Shown here piece by piece: positions 22,094 through 34,102 of a DNA stretch of 64,000 nt. The notes below the pieces were generated by a model. It was not told the origin of the DNA. It saw only the letters and a program-made list of their open reading frames with translations, and made no database searches. Made by a program: the position numbers and the translations under genes. Positions within the stretch are counted from its first letter, which is position 1, and each line of letters begins with the position of its first letter. The stretch comes from Platanthera guangdongensis (taxonomy: Eukaryota > Streptophyta > Magnoliopsida > Asparagales > Orchidaceae): the NCBI GenBank assembly GCA_039583875.1, contig CM077158.1:233732453-233796452 (forward strand), read 5' to 3'.

Positions 22094-23415
22094 TGGTATC
22101 GGAGTACCCTGATGTGTTCCCTAGAGATCTTCCTGGAGCCCCGCCTCAACGGGAGATAGATTTCATGATTGAGCTAGTACCGGGTGCAAAGCCTGTGTCA
22201 CGCTCTCCATATCAGCTAGCGCCTAAGGAAATGGCGGAGCTGAAGGTGCAACTTCTAAAAGTTGTTGGAGTAAGGGTATGTGCGTCCAAGTCCTTCGCCT
22301 TGGAGCGCACCGACCCTCTTTATTAAGAAGAAGGACGGAAGCTTGAGGCTATGTATTGATTATTGGGAGCTCAACAAGTTGACGGAAAAGAACAAGTACC
22401 CGATCCCCCGGATTGATGATCTTTTTGATCAGTTGGTCGGGTCAACGTCGTGCTTTAAATTAGATAAGGGAGAGTGATATCCCTAAGATAACGTTCAGTA
22501 CAGGATACGGGCGTTACGAGTTTACGGTCATGCCATTTGGGCTGACTAATGCGCCGTCAGTGTTCATAGATTTGATGAACATGATCTTCCGGGAGTACTT
22601 GTACCATTTTGTGATCGTCTTCGTCGACGATATTCTGGTGTACTCGCAGAGTAAGGAAGATCACTTCAAGCATCTTCTTTTGGTTTTGGAGACGCTAAGG
22701 AGGAATCAGTTGTATGCCAAGTTCTTGAAGTGCGAGTTTTGGTCATCCTCAGTGGCATCCTCGGTCTTATAGTGAGTGAGGAAGGCATTGCAGTGGATCC
22801 GGCGAAGATTGTTGCGATGCAGGAGTGGCCTGAGCTTTCTACGGTAGCTGGAGTCCGGAGCTTTCTAGGGCTTGCCGGCTATTACAGGCGCTTCGTGGAG
22901 AACTTCTCGCGGATAGCGTTACCCCTCACTACTTTGATGAGGAAGGAGCAAAAGTTCTTTTGGACGCCGGAGTGCGCGCAAGCTTTTGAGGTGTTGAAAT
23001 ATCGGTTGACCACGGCGCCTGTGCTGACTTCGACGAGTGGGACCGAAGGCTATGAGATTTAATAGCGATGCTTCGGGCAGCGGTTTAGGTTGCGTGCTAC
23101 TGCAACACGGAAGTGTAATAGCTTATGGCGCGAGACATCCAAAAATGCACGAGAGGAACTATCTGGTCCATGACTTGTTGTTAGCGGCCGTGAGTTTTGC
23201 CTTGAAGCTGTGGAGGCATAATTTTGTACGGTGTGAAGATGGATATCTATGTCGGTCACAAGAGCGTGAAGTATCTGATTGATCAGAAGGATCTGAATAT
23301 GCGGCAGCGTAGATGGATGGAGCTCTTGGGAGACTATACATTCAAGATCTACTACGTGCCTGGTAAAGGGAATGCGGTTGCGGACGCGTTGAGTCGCCGA
23401 GCCCCAGCTCAAGCC
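22094..23415 (+). pseudogene. Gypsy-2 reverse transcriptase and RNase H, with deletion
   Basis: Readable motifs: [79 protein letters not shown], catalytic FVDD in [25 protein letters not shown]. RNase [38 protein letters not shown] and [10 protein letters not shown]. About a dozen codons are deleted near 22465, between KLD and ESDIPK, removing the RSGYHQ motif that helps form the active site. Frameshifts near 22275, 22735, 23050 and 23220 add to the damage. Confidence 0.88.
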
Positions 23416-23423
23416 AATTGGCT

Positions 23424-24950
23424 ATCGGTGCATGATGAGCGGTTGGTGCGGGAGTTGGAAGCGTTGGAGATTGTTTGTGTGGATAGGCAATCAAGTGCTG
23501 AAGCAGTACTGCATTGGACTGAAGTCCAATATGATATAGCTGATCGGATTCGGTAGGCTTTGGATATGGATGTCCATATGAAGCAGTTCATGGTAGAGGC
23601 TCTGGATGAGTCAAATTCCCAATTCGTTGTGGAGGACGGATTGCTTTGGAAAGACGGTCGTCTGTGCGTCCCAAGTGTGGGTAATTTGCGGGTGGAATTA
23701 TTGTACGAGGCGCACCATACCAAGTACTCAATTCACCCGGGGAGCACGAAGATGTACCGCGATGTCAAGAAACTGTTTTGGTGAAGGCGGAATGTCAAAA
23801 GCCGGGAGGATTTCTTAAGTCCTTGCCTATTCCGGAGTGGAAATTCGACGACATCTCTATGGACTTTGTGCACGGTTTGTCAAGGTCGCAAAAGGGGAAC
23901 GACACCATTTGGGTGGTTGTTGATCGGCTAACGAAGGTATCGCATTCAATTCTGCATAGGAAGGATGATCCGGTGGAGAAGTTGGCAAAACTTTATGTGG
24001 ATAACATTGTACAGCTTCACGGTGTGCCCCGCAGCATCGTGAGTGACCGAGATGGGCGGTTCACGTCCAATGATTGGAGGCTTGTGCAGCAAATGTTGGG
24101 AACAAAGCTAAAGTTCAGCACAGCCTTCCATCCGCAAACGGATGGGCAGACCGAGAGGGTCAATAGAACTATGGAAGACATGCTCCGCATGTGTGTATTA
24201 GACTTTGAAAAGCAATGGGAAGACCACCTTTATTTGGTGGAGTTCGCATACAACAACAGCTACCAAGCGAGTATACAAATGGCGCCCTTCGAGGCCCTAT
24301 ATGGTAGAAAATGACGCACACCGTTGTCTTGGTTAGAAACGGGTGAGTCAAAGTTGTATAAGCGATTGGAAGTGGAGGATGCTACTTCTTTGGTGAGAAC
24401 CATTCGGGAGAGGTTGCTTATCGCTCAGGACCGGCAAGCGAAGTACTATAATGCCAAGCACAGGAACGTGGAGTTCGCTGTGGGCGACTATGTGTACTTA
24501 AAGATCAAGCCGTTCAAGGGTGTCTCGCGGGTGCGGCGATTGAAAAAGCTAAGCCCGAGGTACCTTAGGCCGTTTGAGGTTCTCGAGCGAGTTGGTGAAG
24601 CGGCCTATCGGTTGAATCTTTCAGTGGAGCTTGGTGGATTACACGATGTATTGCATATTTCGGTGCTTCGGAAGGCGGTACAAGAGTCTACGCAAGTGAT
24701 CGCGGCTGATCAAGTGTCGGTGGATAGTGGGTTGACGACAAAGGTCAAGCCCGTGCGGTTTGAGGACTTGTAGGTCAAGCGGCTACGCAATAAAGAGATC
24801 AGGATGGTCAAAGTCCGATGGGACAATTGTGGTCGTGAGGAGCTCTCTTGGGAGCGAGAGCAGACTATGCTTGACGAGTATCCGGAGTTGTTCCGCTCCG
24901 GTACAAATTATGGTTTTGTACATGTCTTTCCTTTATATAATTTCGTGGAC
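23424..24950 (+). pseudogene. Gypsy-2 integrase with chromodomain-like tail, zinc pair deleted
   Basis: The first zinc-binding half is present (HHTKYSIHPGSTKMYRDVKKLFW), but the sequence then jumps to CQKPGGFL near 23790. The segment that should hold the C-x2-C pair is therefore missing. The core has MDFVHGLSRS, SDRDGRFTS and TERVNRTMEDML, so three acidic residues are in place. Stops: TAG 23554, TGA 24312, TAG 24771. The tail after 24771 (VKRLRNKEIRMVKVRW...ELSWEREQTMLDEYPELF) resembles a chromodomain. Confidence 0.88.
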
Positions 24951-24960
24951 GAAATTCTTT

Positions 24961-24975
24961 TAAGAGAGGGAGAGT
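24961..24975 (+). promoter_or_regulatory. Polypurine tract of Gypsy-2
   Basis: TAAGAGAGGGAGAGT stands directly before the 3' LTR start TGTAACG. Confidence 0.85.
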
Positions 24976-27281
24976 TGTAACGCCCCGAAACTCAAAAGAG
25001 CGACGGGGGACGTTTTGGGCCAGTTTTGGGTTCTGGCAGGAGGCACACGGCCTGGGACACAGGCTTGTCCCAGGGCGTGTCAGGCTTGTGTCGACACTCA
25101 GCCGGCGAAGTCGACATTTTGCTCTTGATATTGTGTTGAGACTGGGCACACGGCCTGCGACACGGGCGTGTCGCAGGGCGTGTCGACCCGTGTCGACACT
25201 CTGCCCGCGAAGTCGATACTCTGCACTCGATGAAGTGTCGAGACATGGCACACGGCCTCCGACAAGGGCGTGTTGCAGGGCGTGTCGACCCGTGTCGACA
25301 CTCGTCCTGAGAGTCGACGAATTATGCTCGACGATGTGTCGAGACAAGGCACACGGCCTAGGACACGGGCGTGTCCAAGGCCGTGTCGTTAGGTTGACGA
25401 TCTTCGCTCGATGAAGTGTCGAGTGTCGAGACCGTGTACACGGCCTGGAGCCCAGGCGTGTTGAGGTAGACATGGGTAAGGACACGGGCGTGTCCTAGAA
25501 CCTGTGCAGTGCTCGGGTTGTTTTCGGGTTAAATCGATGGGGGTACACGGCCGTGTCAGGTGGAACACGGGCGTGTCAGGTCGAACACGGGCGTGTTCGA
25601 TGCCCGTGTGTTGTTCCAGGCGAGTCGATTTTGACGGCGAATGAGGCACACGGCCCTGGACACGGGCGTGTGCCAGGCCGTGTGCGGTCCAGATTGGACA
25701 TTTCAGTCCCGAATCAAAGCCGTTCGTTTCTTTAATTGATGATCCAACGACTGAGGGTTGTTCCTGATGGGATATACCCGGGATTGGGACTTAGAAACCA
25801 TCACTTTTTATGAGTTGTTATCTTTCTAAAGCTTAGAGAGAGTAGAGCCAAGGAAGTAAGAAGAAGCTAGATCCGGACATTGGAGGAGCTTCGAAGCTCC
25901 AAATCGCGAGCCGACTCCGGATCCACGGAAGAAAGCTAGTGCGGTGCTTTTCATCCGCTTACTTTTCCATGGCGCCAAAGAAGAACGCAAGGGTAACGAT
26001 CCTCATCTTGAGCATGTGTAGCTCTCCTTCTTTGCATAGGAAGCCCGCTCTCGCGAGTTTGCGGTGAGTTGGAGGCGTTCCTTCGGGTAGATATGTGAAG
26101 TCCCCGTTGTTTAGAGCCCGTAAGCGAGAACGGACATAGACATGATGTGTGAAGCCTACCCGGACATGTTGGTCTGGATCGGTGATGTTGCATTGCATAA
26201 ATGCCGGAGAAGACTCCATACGATTGATTGTTTTTCGGGTTTTCTACACGGTAGATTGCAACAGGGAGCCTTGGGGATTAACCCAAAGGTACACCCAGAA
26301 AACTGGGCGGATACGTGATCTTGCCAACTTGGAGGCCTGAGAGCCAACTTGAACATAACCTAGTTATGTGAAATTGTGTGACGAAAATGGGACTCGGGAG
26401 AAGTTTGACCTGCGCATATGACTTAAATTATCGTTGCGACGTGAACACGGGTTAGATGGAACCGTACTCATATCTATGTCGTTCGGGTTAAAGAGACCTA
26501 AGGTTACGTGGCACTTGCCGTTGGCATAGATGAGGGTCTTCGGCGGTCTATGACTTAAATTGTCGTGACCCATGCCGGGAAGATAAATTGCTTATATGTT
26601 TGGCCATCAAAGTGGCGGTGGTGGGCCCGGAATGTCTATGGCTTTAACTGATGTGACATCGACCGGTTCACCGAGAAGGTGCCCTGAATGCACGGGGTGT
26701 GTGACCGTGTGAGCCTATGCCTGTGATGAAATGAATATTAGTATATTGCTCGCTTGTGCTAATAAAATTGCAGGGAAGGAGCATCGCCGCCCCGAGTTGG
26801 GGGCGGGATCGTTATAATTTGGTCAGCATTGCTGACCGTTGCCTTGTTTTTCCACCGTGCGGTGGTTTGTTGCTTGCAGGTGCTGCTAGACCAAGCGGTC
26901 AATAGCGGGCTAAAGCCCAAAATGCGAAGCCGGCCCTAGAAGGCCTAATTGGAGTGTTTACTGTTTTTATTCATGTATGACCAGCCTGCGTGCCGTGGTT
27001 TGTAAAACATGTAATATAAAGTGAACAATTTTGTAAGGCCTTAAGGCCTGTACTTGTGTATGTACAACATTCATGTTTTGGTATTAGTGAACATTCATGC
27101 TTTAGTGCTGGGTTCTTTATTGCAACTTATATAAACTGCTTCCGCTAGAATGCTCTGTGTAGGACGTTTTGATTGGTTGGATGGTTTCCATGAGTAACCA
27201 CCCGGTCTGTCTGTAGTATATGGCGTCGGGCCCCGGCCGGACCTACTGCTATATGCTATGCGACGGATAGGAGGTGTTACA
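24976..27281 (+). repeat. 3' LTR of Gypsy-2 (2,306 bp)
   Basis: It is collinear with the 5' LTR. Its last 647 bases (from 26635) form the first part of the 2.49-kb tandem unit and recur three more times to the right without the rest of the LTR. Confidence 0.92.
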
Positions 27282-27358
27282 CGACGTGCTCGAGTAAAGT
27301 TGCGTCGCTCATATGCGTGTGATAATTTGTGCACAGTTTGGTGTGTGCTACATCAATT

Positions 27359-27368
27359 TGGTATCAGA
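27359..27368 (+). promoter_or_regulatory. Primer binding site of Gypsy-3 (first of four copies)
   Basis: TGGTATCAGA follows the LTR end CATCA after three bases. It recurs in units 2-4 at the matching offset, so the array carries four primer-site copies of which only unit 4 leads into pol. Confidence 0.85.
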
Positions 27369-27426
27369 TTTCGTCACAAAGATTTCTTAATCATTGTCGG
27401 TCCTCCTGCGTCACTTTCCTAATATT

Positions 27427-29117
27427 ATGCAAACACGTTCCGGAAATGTGTATTTTCCACAATCATCTGTGCCCAATAACATGGACGGAAATCCAAATAA
27501 CAGAGAGGTCATACAAGCCCAACTCGCGGTCGTCCAACGTGATCTCACCGATCAAATTTCAGAACTAACAGCCAGTGTTGTAGATGTCGGCGGACATGTC
27601 CGACATGTCGGTCGACATAAATGTTTTGGGCAGAAAACGCTATGACATCGACATTTTAAGCAAAAATATCGTTTTTGAAAATATCCCCGATATATCGGTC
27701 TTGAGGCCCCGATATATAGGTTTTATCCGATGTATCGGACGATATCTCGTGTACGATATATAACGAATACTATATATATATATATATTCATTTTAAGCGT
27801 TCATGCGGTAATATTATGTTTTGTGCTATATTTCGTGCATCTCTCTGAGCCAAGATTTGATTTTTTTCTCGTCTCACCCTCATTTGATGCTTTTTATGTC
27901 GTCTTCAATGCTTCTTTTTATGCAATTTATATACACACATTATGTGTATATATGTTTAATGTATAATTTATAAATATATATTATGTGAAAATTTATTTAA
28001 TAAATTTATAAAATATTAAAATCCGACATTGTAAAATATTCCCGATATGTCCCCGCAATCCGACATACGACAATTCAAACTCAAACCGACGTGAACCCGA
28101 CATCAGACATCTGCAACCTTGCTCACAGCGGCATTTACAAATTTGACTCAAACGATTCAGACCGGTTTTCCACCGCAAAACCACCACCAAAACCCCCCAC
28201 CCTACAATCCTCCATACCGCCAGCCACATCCACACAATGATCATGGCGATGGGGATCGCAATGGTGTTTGGCAAAATTAAAATTGATGTCCCAAAATTTG
28301 ATGGTTATGGTGATCCGAAAGTGTTTAAAGATTGGTTAATGAAGATAGAATGTTATTTTGACTGGCACAAATTGGACGACCACCAAAAGGTGACAGTCGC
28401 TCGAATGAAATTAGAGAGTTGAGCCCAAGTATTTTGGTTAAATGAAGAGCGTCGTGTTGGTGGTGTCGCTCATACATGGCCACAAATGCGTAGCTTACTC
28501 ACCACTCACTTTGTCACCACATATCATTGCACAAATATGTTAGAAGTGTTCACTTCGTTGCGTCAGGGCAACTGTTCGGTGACTGAGTACATGTGAAAGC
28601 TCAAGGAATTAATGATCCGTTGTGATATTCAGGAAATGCCCGAGCTCGCCGTCTCATGATTCCGTAAGGGACTTCATTCGGAAATTCAAAGTCAAATTCG
28701 GCAATATGATCATCATGATCTAAACTCTGCCATGAATGCAGCCTTTGACATTGAGAAGCATCTGTCAGTGACCACGAATTCACGAGCATCCTCCTCCAAA
28801 TTTTTTTCCAATCCCAAACCTCTTCCATGCACCTTCCTATTTCATGCGGGAAGAATGTTTTAGGCGACACCTCCAAATCAGTTACCATTACCGCTAGGAA
28901 AGCAAACGACATTTCGGGCGAACGCATCCCTATAGGCAAGACAAACAAAGCCAACGTCACGTGTTATGCTTGTAACCAACCCGGTCACTATGCGGTTGAA
29001 TGTCCTACCCGCAAAAAGTTGGCGACGCTAATTGAACCCACGACTGATGACGACGATCTCGTCTATGAGGAATATAGTGACATTGAGGAGTCTGATATTC
29101 CTAGTGACATGGAATAA
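27427..29117 (+). pseudogene. Gypsy-3 gag, copy 1 (broken, with insertion)
   Basis: Gag starts at ATG 27427 (MQTRSGNVYFPQSS) and runs through VVQRDLTDQISELTASVV. It is then split by an AT-rich insertion of about 500 bases. It resumes with a proline/histidine-rich linker (FPPQNHHQNPPPYN), the capsid block IDVPKFDGYGDPKVFKDWL...MKIECYFDW, and a CCHC knuckle CYACNQPGHYAVEC, and ends in an acidic tail DDDDLVYEEYSDIEESD. Stops include TGA after KLES (28420), TGA after TEYM (about 28594) and TGA after AVS (about 28658); the frame changes near 28273 and 28850. These breaks are shared by all four copies, so gag was dead before the amplification. Confidence 0.88.
27585..28090. mobile_element. AT-rich MITE-like insertion in Gypsy-3 gag
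   Basis: An insertion of about 500 bases begins with GATGTCGGCGGACATGTCC and ends near TCCGACATACGAC. GATGTCGG-like sequence occurs in inverted form at the two ends. The interior has several inverted CGATATATCGG blocks, a (TA)n tract and no coding motif. The same insertion lies in every unit (about 30073, 32564 and 35053 onward). Exact ends and TSD are not resolved. Confidence 0.6.
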
Positions 29118-29122
29118 GAGTA

Positions 29123-31613
29123 TCTATGGCTTTAACTGATGTGACATCGACCGGTTCACCGAGAAGGTGCCCTGAATGCACGGGGTATGTGACCGTGTGA
29201 GCCTACGCCTGTGATGAAATGAATATTAGTATATTGCTCGCTTGTGCTAATAAAATTGCAGGGAAGGAGCATCGCCGCCCCGAGTTGGGGGCGGGATCGT
29301 TATAATTTGGTCAGCATTGCTGACCGTTGCCTTGTTTTTCCACCGTGCGGTGGTTTGTTGCTTGCAGGTGCTGCTGGACCAAGCGGTCAATAGCGGGCTA
29401 AAGCCCAAAATGCGAAGCCGGCCCTAGAAGGCCTAATTGGAGTGTTTACTGTTTTTATTCATGTATGACCGGCCTGCGTGCCGTTGTTTGTAAAACATGT
29501 AATATAAAGTGAACAATTTTGTAAGGCCTTAAGGCCTGTACTTGTGTATGTACAACATTCATGTTTCGGTATTAGTGAACATTCATGCTTTAGTGCTGGG
29601 TTCTTTATTGCAACTTATATAAACTGCTTCCGCTAGAATGCTCTGTGTAGGACGTTTTGATTGGTTGGATGGTTTCCATGAGTAACCACCCGGTCTGTCT
29701 GTAGTATATGGCGTCGGGCCCCGGCCGGACCTACTGCTATATGCTATGCGACGGATAGGAGGTGTTACACGACGTGCTCGAGTAAAGTTGCGTCGCTCAT
29801 ATGCGTGTGATAATTTGTGCACAGTTTGGTGTGTGCTACATCAATTTGGTATCAGATTTCGTCACAAAGATTTCTTAATCATTGTCGGTCCTCCTGCGTC
29901 ACTTTCCTAATATTATGCAAACACGTTCCGGAAATGTGTATTTTCCACAATCATCCGTGCCCAATAACATGGACGGAAATCCAAATAACAGAGAGGTCAT
30001 ACAAGCCCAACTCGCGGTCGTCCAACGTGATCTCACCGATCAAATTTCACAACTAACAGCCAGTGTTGTAGATGTCGGCGGACATGTCCGACATGTCGGT
30101 CGACATAAATGTTTTGGGCAGAAAACGCTATGACATCGACATTTTAAGCAAAAATATCGTTTTTGAAAATATCCCCGATATATCGGTCTTGAGGCCCCGA
30201 TATATAGGTTTTATCCGATGTATCGGACGATATCTCGTGTACGATATATAACGAATACTATATATATATATATATATTCATTTTAAGCGTTCAAGCGGTA
30301 ATATTATGTTTTGTGCTATATTTTGTGCATCTCTCTGAGCCAAGATTTGACTTTTTTCTCGTCTCACCCTCATTTGATGCTTTTTATGTCGTCTTCAATG
30401 CTTCTTTTTATGCAATTTATATACACACATTATGTGTATATATGTTTAATGTATAATTTATAAATATATATTATGTGAAAATTTATTTAATAAATTTATA
30501 AAATATTAAAATCCGACATTGTAAAATATTCCCGATATGTCCCCCGCAATCCGACATACGACAATTCAAACTCAAACCGACGTGAACCCGACATCAGACA
30601 TCTGCAACCTTGCTCACAGCGGCATTTACAAATTTGACTCAAACGATTCAGACCGGTTTTCCACCGCAAAACCACCACCAAAACCCCCCACCCCACAATC
30701 CTCCATACCGCCAGCCACATCCACACAATGATCATGGCGATGGGGATCGCAATGGCGTTTGGCAAAATTAAAATTGATGTCCCAAAATTTGATGGTTATG
30801 GTGATCCGAAAGTGTTTAAAGATTGGTTAATGAAGATAGAATGTTATTTTGACTGGCACAAATTGGACGACCACCAAAAGGTGACAGTCGCTCGAATGAA
30901 ATTAGAGAGTTGAGCCCAAGTATTTTGGTTAAATGAAGAGCGTCGTGTTGGTGGTGTCGCTCATACATGGCCACAAATGCGTAGCTTACTCACCACTCAC
31001 TTTGACACCACATATCATTGCACAAATATGTTACAAGAGTTCACTTCGTTGCGTCAGGGCAACTGTTCGGTGACTGAGTACATGTGAAAGCTCAAGGAAT
31101 TAATGATCCGTTGTGATATTCAGGAAATGCCCGAGCTCACCGTCTCATGATTCCGTAAGGGACTTCATTCGGAAATTCAAAGTCAAATTCGGCAATATGA
31201 TCATCATGATCTAAACTCTGCCATGAATGCAGCCTTTGACATTGAGAAGCATCTGTCAGTGACCACGAATTCACGAGCATCCTCCTCCAAATTTTTTTCC
31301 AATCCCAAACCTCTTCCATGCACCTTCCTATTTCATGCGGGAAGAATGTTTTAGGCGACACCTCCAAATCAGTTACCATTACCGCTAGGAAAGCAAACGA
31401 CATTTCGGGCGAACGCATCCCTATAGGCAAGACAAACAAAGCCAACGTCACGTGTTATGCTTGTGACCAACCCGGTCACTATGCGGTTGAATGTCCTACC
31501 CGCAAAAAGTTGGCGACGCTAATTGAACCCACGGCTGATGACGACGATCTCGTCTATGAGGAATATAGTGACATTGAGGAGTCTGATATTCCTAGTGACA
31601 TGGAATAAGAGTA
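29123..31613 (+). repeat. Tandem unit 2
   Basis: It shares with unit 4, against 1 and 3: GGGGTATGTGACC, AATCATCCGTGCCC, CTTTGACACC, GTTACAAGAG and CCCACGGCTGATG. It has the longest (TA)n tract. Confidence 0.9.
29915..31608 (+). pseudogene. Gypsy-3 gag, copy 2
   Basis: Same structure as copy 1, shifted by 2,488 bases: the same initiator context, AT-rich insertion, capsid block, zinc knuckle (here CYACDQPGHYAVEC, N to D) and acidic tail. The three early TGA stops are in the same codons. There is no pol behind it; the copy ends in a Gypsy-2 LTR segment. Confidence 0.88.
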
Positions 31614-34102
31614 TCTATGGCTTTAACTGATGTGACATCGACCGGTTCACCGAGAAGGTGCCCTGAATGCACGGGGTGTGTGACCGTGTGAGCCTACGCC
31701 TGTGATGAAATGAATATTAGTATATTGCTCGCTTGTGCTAATAAAATTGCAGGGAAGGAGCATCGCCGCCCCGAGTTGGGGGCGGGATCGTTATAATTTG
31801 GTCAGCATTGCTGACCGTTGCCTTGTTTTGCCACCGTGCGATGGTTTGTTGCTTGCAGGTGCTGTTGGACCAAGCGGTCAATAGCGGGCTAAAGCCCAAA
31901 ATGCGAAGCCGGCCCTAGAAGGCCTAATTGGAGTGTTTACTGTTTTTATTCATGTATGACCGGTCTGCGTGCCGTGGTTTGTAAAACATGTAATATAAAG
32001 TGAACAATTTTGTAAGGCCTTAAGGCCTGTACTTGTGTATGTACAACATTCATGTTTTGGTATTAGTGAACATTCATGCTTTAGTGCTGGGTTCTTTATT
32101 GCAACTTATATAAACTGCTTCCGCTAGAATGCTCTGTGTAGGACATTTTGATTGGTTGGATGGTTTCCATGAGTAACCACCCGGTCTGTCTGTAGTATAT
32201 GGCGTCGGGCCCCGGCCGGACCTACTGCTATATGCTATGCGACGGATAGGAGGTGTTACACGACGTGCTCGAGTAAAGTTGCGTCGCTCATATGCGTGTG
32301 ATAATTTGTGCACAGTTTGGTGTGTGCTACATCAATTTGGTATCAGATTTCGTCACAAAGATTTCTTAATCATTGTCGGTCCTCCTGCGTCACTTTCCTA
32401 ATATTATGCAAACACGTTCCGGAAATGTGTATTTTCCACAATCATCTGTGCCCAATAACATTGACGGAAATCCAAATAACAGAGAGGTCATACAAGCCCA
32501 ACTCGCGGTCGTCCAACGTGATCTCACCGATCAAATTTCACAACTAACAGCCAGTGTTGTAGATGTCGTCGGACATGTCCGACATGTCGGTCGACATAAA
32601 TGTTTTGGGCAGAAAACGCTATGACATCGACATTTTAAGCAAAAATATCGCTTTTGAAAATATCTCCGATATATCGGTCTTGAGGCCCCGATATATAGGT
32701 TTTATCCGATGTATCGGACGATATCTCGTGTACGATATATAACGAATACTATATATATATATATATTCATTTTAAGCGTTCAAGCGGTAATATTATGTTT
32801 TGTGCTATATTTCGTGCATCTCTCTGAGCCAAGATTTGACTTTTTTCTCGTCTCACCCTCATTTGATGCTTTTTATGTCGTCTTCAATGCTTCTTTTTAT
32901 GCAATTTATATACACACATTATGTGTATATATGTTTAATGTATAATTTATAAATATATATTATGTGAAAATTTATTTAATAAATTTATAAAATATTAAAA
33001 TCCGACATTGTAAAATATTCCCGATATGTCCCCCGCAATCCGACATACGACAATTCAAACTCAAACCGACGTGAACCCGACATCAAACATCTGCAACCTT
33101 GCTCACAGCGGCATTTACAAATTTGACTCAAACGATTCAGACCGGTTTTCCACCGCAAAACCACCACCAAAACCCCCCACCCCACAATCCTCCATACCGC
33201 CAGCCACATCCACACAATGATCATGGCGATGGGGATCGCAATGGCGTTTGGCAAAATTAAAATTGATGTCCCAAAATTTGATGGTTATGATGATCCGAAA
33301 GTGTTTAAAGATTGGTTAATGAAGATAGAATGTTATTTTGACTAGCACAAATTGGACGACCACCAAAAGGTGGCAGTCGCTCGAATGAAATTAGAGAGTT
33401 GAGCCCAAGTATTTTGGTTAAATGAAGAGCGTCGTGTTGGTGGTGTCGCTCATACATGGCCACAAATGCGTAGCTTACTCACCACTCACTTTGTCACCAC
33501 ATATCATTGCACAAATATGTTAGAAGAGTTCACTTCGTTGCGTCAGGGCAACTGTTCGGTGACTGAGTACATGTGAAAGCTCAAGGAATTAATGATCCGT
33601 TGTGATATTCATGAAATGCCCGAGCTCACCGTCACATGATTCCGTAAGGGACTTCATTCGGAAATTCAAAGTCAAATTCGGCAATATGACCATCATGATC
33701 TAAACTCTGCCATGAATGCAGCCTTTGACATTGAGAAGCATCTGTCAGTGACCACGAATTCATGAGCATCCTCCTCCAAATTTTTTTCCAATCCCAAACC
33801 TCTTCCATGCACCTTCCTATTTCATGCGGGAAGAATGTTTTAGGCGACACCTCCAAATCAGTTACCATTACCGCTAGGAAAGCAAACGACATTTCGAGCG
33901 AACGCATCCCTATAGGCAAGACAAACAAAGCCAACGTCACGTGTTATGCTTGTAACCAACCAGGTCACTATGCGGTTGAATGTCCTACCCGCAAAAAGTT
34001 GGCGACGCTAATTGAACCCACGACTGATGACGACGATCTCGTCTATGAGGAATATAGTGACATTGAGGAGTCTGATATTCCTAGTGACATGGAATAAGAG
34101 TA
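31614..34102 (+). repeat. Tandem unit 3
   Basis: It shares with unit 1: GGGGTGTGTGACC, AATCATCTGTGCCC, CTTTGTCACC, GTTAGAAG and CCCACGACTGATG. An extra in-frame TAG at about 33344 (GAC-TAG-CAC) replaces the TGG seen in the other units. Confidence 0.9.
32406..34097 (+). pseudogene. Gypsy-3 gag, copy 3
   Basis: Same structure as copy 1, with an additional stop: the codon after CYFD is TAG at about 33344 instead of tryptophan. It also has VVGHV for VGGHV in the short open part before the insertion. It is followed by a Gypsy-2 LTR segment, not by pol. Confidence 0.88.

Larger units (their letters stand above)
18050..27281 (+). mobile_element. Gypsy-2: complete chromodomain Ty3/gypsy element (9,232 bp)
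   Basis: It is bounded by TGTAACGCC and GGTGTTACA and flanked by CGACG at 18045-18049 and 27282-27286. The TSD lies within the Gypsy-3 LTR phrase GCCCGCGACGTGCTCGAG, still uninterrupted at 47147-47164. Internal order is gag, protease, RT, RNase H, integrase, chromodomain-like tail. All frames are broken and several key motifs are deleted. The two LTRs differ at about 10 of the first 265 bases by eye. Confidence 0.93.
16329..27355 (+). repeat. 5' LTR of Gypsy-3, interrupted twice
   Basis: LTR pieces are 16329-16341, 17162-18049 and 27287-27355, about 970 bases together. They align with 40184-40900 plus 47006-47222. Between the pieces sit the hAT-like element and Gypsy-2. The middle piece contains GCGCGACACCGACGG-type short repeats with an indel relative to the 3' copy, and the two LTRs are visibly diverged. 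Confidence 0.85.
26635..29122 (+). repeat. Tandem unit 1
   Basis: This is the unit contiguous with the complete Gypsy-2 3' LTR. Private variants include GTTCATGCGGT at about 27800, CCCACCCTACAATCC at 28195 and GAGCTCGCCGTC at about 28642, where units 2-4 agree with each other. Confidence 0.9.

Noticed and set aside
27359..27368. tRNA gene hint at TGGTATCAGA sites
   Set aside because: All such sites are isolated primer-complement motifs beside LTR ends; no tRNA fold surrounds them.
28601..28960. 119-codon minus-strand frame repeated in every tandem unit
   Set aside because: It is the antisense shadow of gag; its repetition follows from the 2.49-kb duplication.
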